From positions 62,001-126,000 of the forward strand of contig VINJ01000002.1 in assembly GCA_013376735.1 (NCBI GenBank): a stretch of DNA of 64,000 nt. The letters are read 5' to 3'. The position numbers and the translations under genes were made by a program. The notes under the pieces were generated by a model. The model saw nothing but the letters and a program-made list of their open reading frames with translations, had not been told where the DNA came from and ran no database searches. Origin of the DNA: a bacterium Scap17. Its GTDB lineage: Bacteria > Pseudomonadota > Gammaproteobacteria > Pseudomonadales > Halomonadaceae. Shown piece after piece: positions 61,011 through 64,000 of this stretch (position 1 is its first letter; every line of letters starts with the position of its first letter).

Positions 61011-62771
61011 GTGTCACGCCTGACGCGTCCGCATCTGCCTCGTCCCAGTCTCGACAATTTTCGGCGCAAGCTGGCGGCGGTCGATGCACTCCCGCAACTG
61101 TGTCTGCTGGGGCTGGTGGCAGGGCTGCTGACCGGCTCATTGATGGTCGGTTTCCGCCTGCTGTTGAGTGCCGGTGCTCTGGGCTTCATGCCCGATGACA
61201 ACCCGGAGAACTTCGAGGGACTTGCCCCCTGGGTGCGCGCCTCGCTGCCGCTACTGGCGGTGCTGGTGATCGGTATCGTGCTGGGCCGACAGCATCCGGC
61301 GCAGCGCAAGCTGGGCATCGGTCATGTCATCGAGCGCCTGACCTACCATCAGGGCAAGATGCCGCTGCGTGCCTGGCTCAATCAGGTCGTGGTCGGGGTC
61401 GCGAGCGTGCTCGGCGGCCTGTCAGCAGGACGTGAAGGTCCGGCGATCCACTTGGGTGCCGGTGCCTCGAGCTGGATCGGCGAGCGCCTCAAGCTGCCCA
61501 ACAACAGTCTGCGCGTGCTGGTCGCCTGCGGCACGGCGGCGGGCATCTCCGCCTCCTTCAATACGCCGATCGCCGGGGTCATCTTCGCCATGGAAGTGGT
61601 GATGATGGAGTACACCCTGATGGGATTCATGCCGGTGATTCTGGCCTCGACCACCGGCGCGGTGGTCACGCAGATGGTCTACGGCTCGGCACCGGCCTTC
61701 GCGGTGCCGTCTCTGCTGCTGCATTCCCTGCTCGACCTGCCCTGGGTCATCTTCACGGCGCTGGTCATCGGCCTGCTGGCGGGGGGCTTCGTGCATCTGG
61801 CGCGTCAGCAGGCACGCGTGGCACACCTGTCATGGGGGATGCGCATGGCGCTGGTCGGGGTCTCGACGGCCGTTGTGGCGTGGTGGTATCCCCAGGTGCA
61901 AGGCATCGGCTATGACAGTCTGGCTCAGTTGCTCGACGGCCAGCTGGCGCTGGATATCCTGTTGGCACTGGTGGTTGGCAAGCTGGTGCTGTCGGCCCTG
62001 TGTGTGGCCTGTGGCGTGCCGATCGGCATCATCGGCCCGGTGGTGGTGGCGGGCGCCGCAGCCGGGGCATTGATGGGCATGCTGGGCGGCTGGCTGTTGC
62101 CGGACCAGGCCTCGGATATCGCGCTTTACGCCCTGCTCGGCATGGCGGCGATGATGGGTGCGGTGCTTCAGGCGCCACTGGCCGCCCTGATGGCACTGCT
62201 CGAATTGACGCATTCGCCGAATATCATCTTGCCCGGCATGCTGGCGGTGGTGGTGGCAGGCCTGACCTGTCGCCAGTTGTGTCACTGCCAGGGCTTCTTC
62301 ATCTCGACGCTGACGTCGCAGGGACTGCATCCGCTCCAGCAGCCATTGATGCAGGCGCTGTCGCGGGTGGCAGTGCCTGCGGTGATGGAGCGCTCGCTGG
62401 TCAGCGTACCGCGCCGCATCACGCGTGAACGTGCTCGCGCCCTGCTCGACAGCAAACCGGTCTGGCTGGTGGTCACGCGCTCGACGCCGGAAAAGCCGAT
62501 GGTCGCGCTGCCGGCGGCGGATCTGGTGCGTGTGCTGATGGATGAGCACTGGCGGGAGCAGGAAGAGCTCGACCTGCTCGAGATCCCCGCTCAGCGTCTG
62601 GATCTCGCGCCCATCCACCTGCAGGCTACCTTGTCCGAGGCCTATGAGCGGCTGCTGCCCAGCGATGTCGATGCCCTCTATGTCGAGCACACTACTGCAC
62701 CGATGATTCGCAAGATTTCAGGTATCATTACGCGGGATGCAATAGAGAGCTACTATCGCTATACCCCTTGA
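61011..62771 (+). CDS. CLC family chloride channel/transporter
   Basis: This 586-residue inner-membrane protein belongs to the CLC family, which moves Cl- or exchanges it for H+. It has the gating motif GREGPAIHLGA with Glu142 and a long C-terminal region from about residue 440 that resembles a CBS-pair domain and ends IRKISGIITRDAIESYYRYTP. The typical GSGIP selectivity motif is replaced by GIGHV, and the GxFxP motif reads GIIGP, so ion selectivity may differ. The start is GTG at 61011 behind CAAGGAGTCGTGA. It is divergent from argC. Length and CBS region suggest a regulated transporter. Confidence 0.9.
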   Translation: MSRLTRPHLPRPSLDNFRRKLAAVDALPQLCLLGLVAGLLTGSLMVGFRLLLSAGALGFMPDDNPENFEGLAPWVRASLPLLAVLVIGIVLGRQHPAQRKLGIGHVIERLTYHQGKMPLRAWLNQVVVGVASVLGGLSAGREGPAIHLGAGASSWIGERLKLPNNSLRVLVACGTAAGISASFNTPIAGVIFAMEVVMMEYTLMGFMPVILASTTGAVVTQMVYGSAPAFAVPSLLLHSLLDLPWVIFTALVIGLLAGGFVHLARQQARVAHLSWGMRMALVGVSTAVVAWWYPQVQGIGYDSLAQLLDGQLALDILLALVVGKLVLSALCVACGVPIGIIGPVVVAGAAAGALMGMLGGWLLPDQASDIALYALLGMAAMMGAVLQAPLAALMALLELTHSPNIILPGMLAVVVAGLTCRQLCHCQGFFISTLTSQGLHPLQQPLMQALSRVAVPAVMERSLVSVPRRITRERARALLDSKPVWLVVTRSTPEKPMVALPAADLVRVLMDEHWREQEELDLLEIPAQRLDLAPIHLQATLSEAYERLLPSDVDALYVEHTTAPMIRKISGIITRDAIESYYRYTP

Positions 62772-62953
62772 GACTTGCTGCATTCCCTGTCTCTGGCGTG
62801 GCGCTTCGGTGTGTCCTCTGCCTTATGCCCGCGACCGCATACCGCATGGGCCTTTGGCGCCTCGCATGCCATCGTGTCGATCCAGTGGCATCCTGCGCCC
62901 CTTGATTGCCTGGCTTTCCTGACCTTCCTGACCCTGACTGACGGAGCTCCCTC

Positions 62954-63385
62954 ATGTATCTGTGGATCAAGGCGTTTCATCTGATTGCCGTAGTGTGCTG
63001 GTTTGCGGCTCTGTTCTATCTGCCGCGTCTATACGTCTATCACGCCCAGGCGCGTGATGCCGGCGACCACAAGGCCATCGAGTACTTCAAGACCATGGAG
63101 CGCAAGCTCTATCGCGGCATCATGATGCCGTCGATGATCGCGACCCTGGTGCTGGGGATCTGGCTGCTGGCGCTGGTGCCGAGCTTCATGAGCATGGGCT
63201 GGATGCACCTCAAGCTGACCATGGTCGTGCTGCTGGTCGGCTATCACCATGCCTGTGGTCTGTATCTGAAGCAGTTCGCCGCCGATACCTGCAAGAGAAC
63301 CTCGCGCTACTTCCGCTTCTTCAATGAAGTGCCGGTACTGATGCTGGTGGTGATCGTCATCTGCGTCATCGTCAAACCGTTCTGA
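62954..63385 (+). CDS. hemJ: Protoporphyrinogen oxidase HemJ
   Basis: HemJ oxidises protoporphyrinogen IX to protoporphyrin IX in haem synthesis, replacing HemG or HemY. The 143-residue membrane protein begins MYLWIKAFHLIAVVCWFAALFY, with the conserved His9 and Trp, followed by YLPRLYVYHAQA and the helix WMHLKLTMVVLLVGYHHACG with its histidines. It has four predicted membrane helices and the usual length. It lies about 180 bases after the CLC gene and 14 bases before thiD, so it probably shares a transcript with thiD. An ATG at 62954 follows GGAGCTCCCTC. Confidence 0.94.
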   Translation: MYLWIKAFHLIAVVCWFAALFYLPRLYVYHAQARDAGDHKAIEYFKTMERKLYRGIMMPSMIATLVLGIWLLALVPSFMSMGWMHLKLTMVVLLVGYHHACGLYLKQFAADTCKRTSRYFRFFNEVPVLMLVVIVICVIVKPF

Positions 63386-63399
63386 GGGATGGTTCAGCC

Positions 63400-64000
63400 A
63401 TGACCGAGTGCTCAGCGCAACTGCCCTACGTGCTGGTATTGGCGGGGCATGATCCCAGCGGCGGCGCGGGGCTGGTCGCCGACAGCGAGGCGATCCGTGC
63501 CGGTGGCGGCTGGGCGCTGACGGTGCCGACGGCACTGACGGTGCAGAACTCCTGCAATGTACAGGCGGTGATCCCGCAATCGGGCGAGTCGATGCTCGCC
63601 ATGGCCCGCACCCTGTGTGAGGACTTCCGTCCAGGCGCGCTCAAGATCGGTCTGCTCGCCAGCGAAGCGGCGCTCGCGGCGACAGTGGTGCTGATCAAGG
63701 AGCTGCGCAAGCGCTGGCCCGGGCTGCCGGTGGTGTGGGACCCGGTGCTCAAGGCGGGCGGCGGACGGGAGCTTTCCACCGAGTCGCTGCTCTGTGAGGC
63801 GCGTGAGCGCTTGCTGCCACAGGTGGATGTGCTCACGCCCAATCGTGCGGAACTTTCACGCCTGGCGGCCTGTCCCCCGGGAGAGTGTGAGGATTCACTC
63901 GCCGAGCATCTGTTGGCGACAGGCACCGGGGCCGTGCTGGTCACAGGTACCGATCCACTCGAGCGTGAGGTGGCGTCGCCTCCGGTGTCATCGGTCATCC
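63400..64000 (+). CDS. thiD: Hydroxymethylpyrimidine/phosphomethylpyrimidine kinase ThiD (partial)
   Basis: ThiD phosphorylates hydroxymethylpyrimidine (twice) for thiamine synthesis. The first 200 residues are visible and the gene runs off the window. The ribokinase-like fold shows LVLAGHDPSGGAGLVADSEA at the N-terminus, TALTVQNSCNVQAV, KIGLLASEAALA, VWDPVLKAGGG and LTPNRAEL, all ThiD blocks. The ATG at 63400 follows GAGGGATGGTTCAGCC. It starts 14 bases after hemJ, as in Pseudomonas relatives. The ATP-binding C-terminus is outside the window. Confidence 0.95.
   Translation, partial: MTECSAQLPYVLVLAGHDPSGGAGLVADSEAIRAGGGWALTVPTALTVQNSCNVQAVIPQSGESMLAMARTLCEDFRPGALKIGLLASEAALAATVVLIKELRKRWPGLPVVWDPVLKAGGGRELSTESLLCEARERLLPQVDVLTPNRAELSRLAACPPGECEDSLAEHLLATGTGAVLVTGTDPLEREVASPPVSSVI

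Overview
The window looks like core chromosome of a GC-rich gammaproteobacterium, most likely a member of the Halomonadaceae (Halomonas/Cobetia type). The grounds are high GC, protein sequences close to Pseudomonas and Halomonas homologues, and a gene order partly shared with Pseudomonas (oxyR-recG-HU-rubredoxin reductase-ubiC-ubiA-phoB-phoR, with phoU-pstB-pstA-pstC-pstS nearby). That assignment is inference from families and synteny, not from a database search. I see no insertion sequence, prophage, CRISPR array, rRNA or tRNA.

Layout. 1-431: 5' part of an MFS efflux gene. 1054-5320: gmk, rpoZ, spoT and ridA (nucleotide and stringent-response block). 5502-9564: a GTG-started SDR-like gene, then oxyR overlapping recG. 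9597-14858: a FUSC/YccS membrane protein, two small unknown proteins, HU, and a rubredoxin reductase without rubredoxin beside it. 15045-18956: ubiC-ubiA, then phoB-phoR behind two in-phase Pho boxes. 19143-27146: cysZ, phoU and pstB-pstA-pstC-pstS, all on the minus strand; PstA and PstC carry very large non-membrane insertions. 27603-38467: a mixed block with a thioesterase, an orphan TRAP binding protein, uvrD, hexR, a small unknown gene, an NSS transporter, DUF72, YitT and rluF. 38637-42867: glmS, a DeoR-type regulator (glmR-like) and glmU. 43195-50290: the complete atpIBEFHAGDC operon. 50696-55148: parB, parA, rsmG, mnmG. 55149-56522: a non-coding, AT-rich, oriC-like region. 56523-58986: a polar amino acid ABC transporter. 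59222-60766: erpA and argC. 61011-64000: a CLC family protein, hemJ and the start of thiD.

How the parts fit. The largest coherent module is phosphate sensing and uptake: PhoB/PhoR, PhoU and the Pst transporter, with Pho boxes visible at phoB and a weaker candidate at pstS. The second is the chromosome-origin neighbourhood: mnmG-rsmG-parA-parB-atp beside a region with degenerate DnaA boxes, an IHF-consensus site and an AT-rich stretch. The third is amino-sugar/cell-wall precursor supply (glmS, glmU and a DeoR regulator with a palindromic candidate operator). I did not find a convincing previously undescribed system; the most unusual items are the enlarged Pst permeases, the long basic low-complexity tail of RluF, and the oriC-like region lacking any perfect DnaA box.
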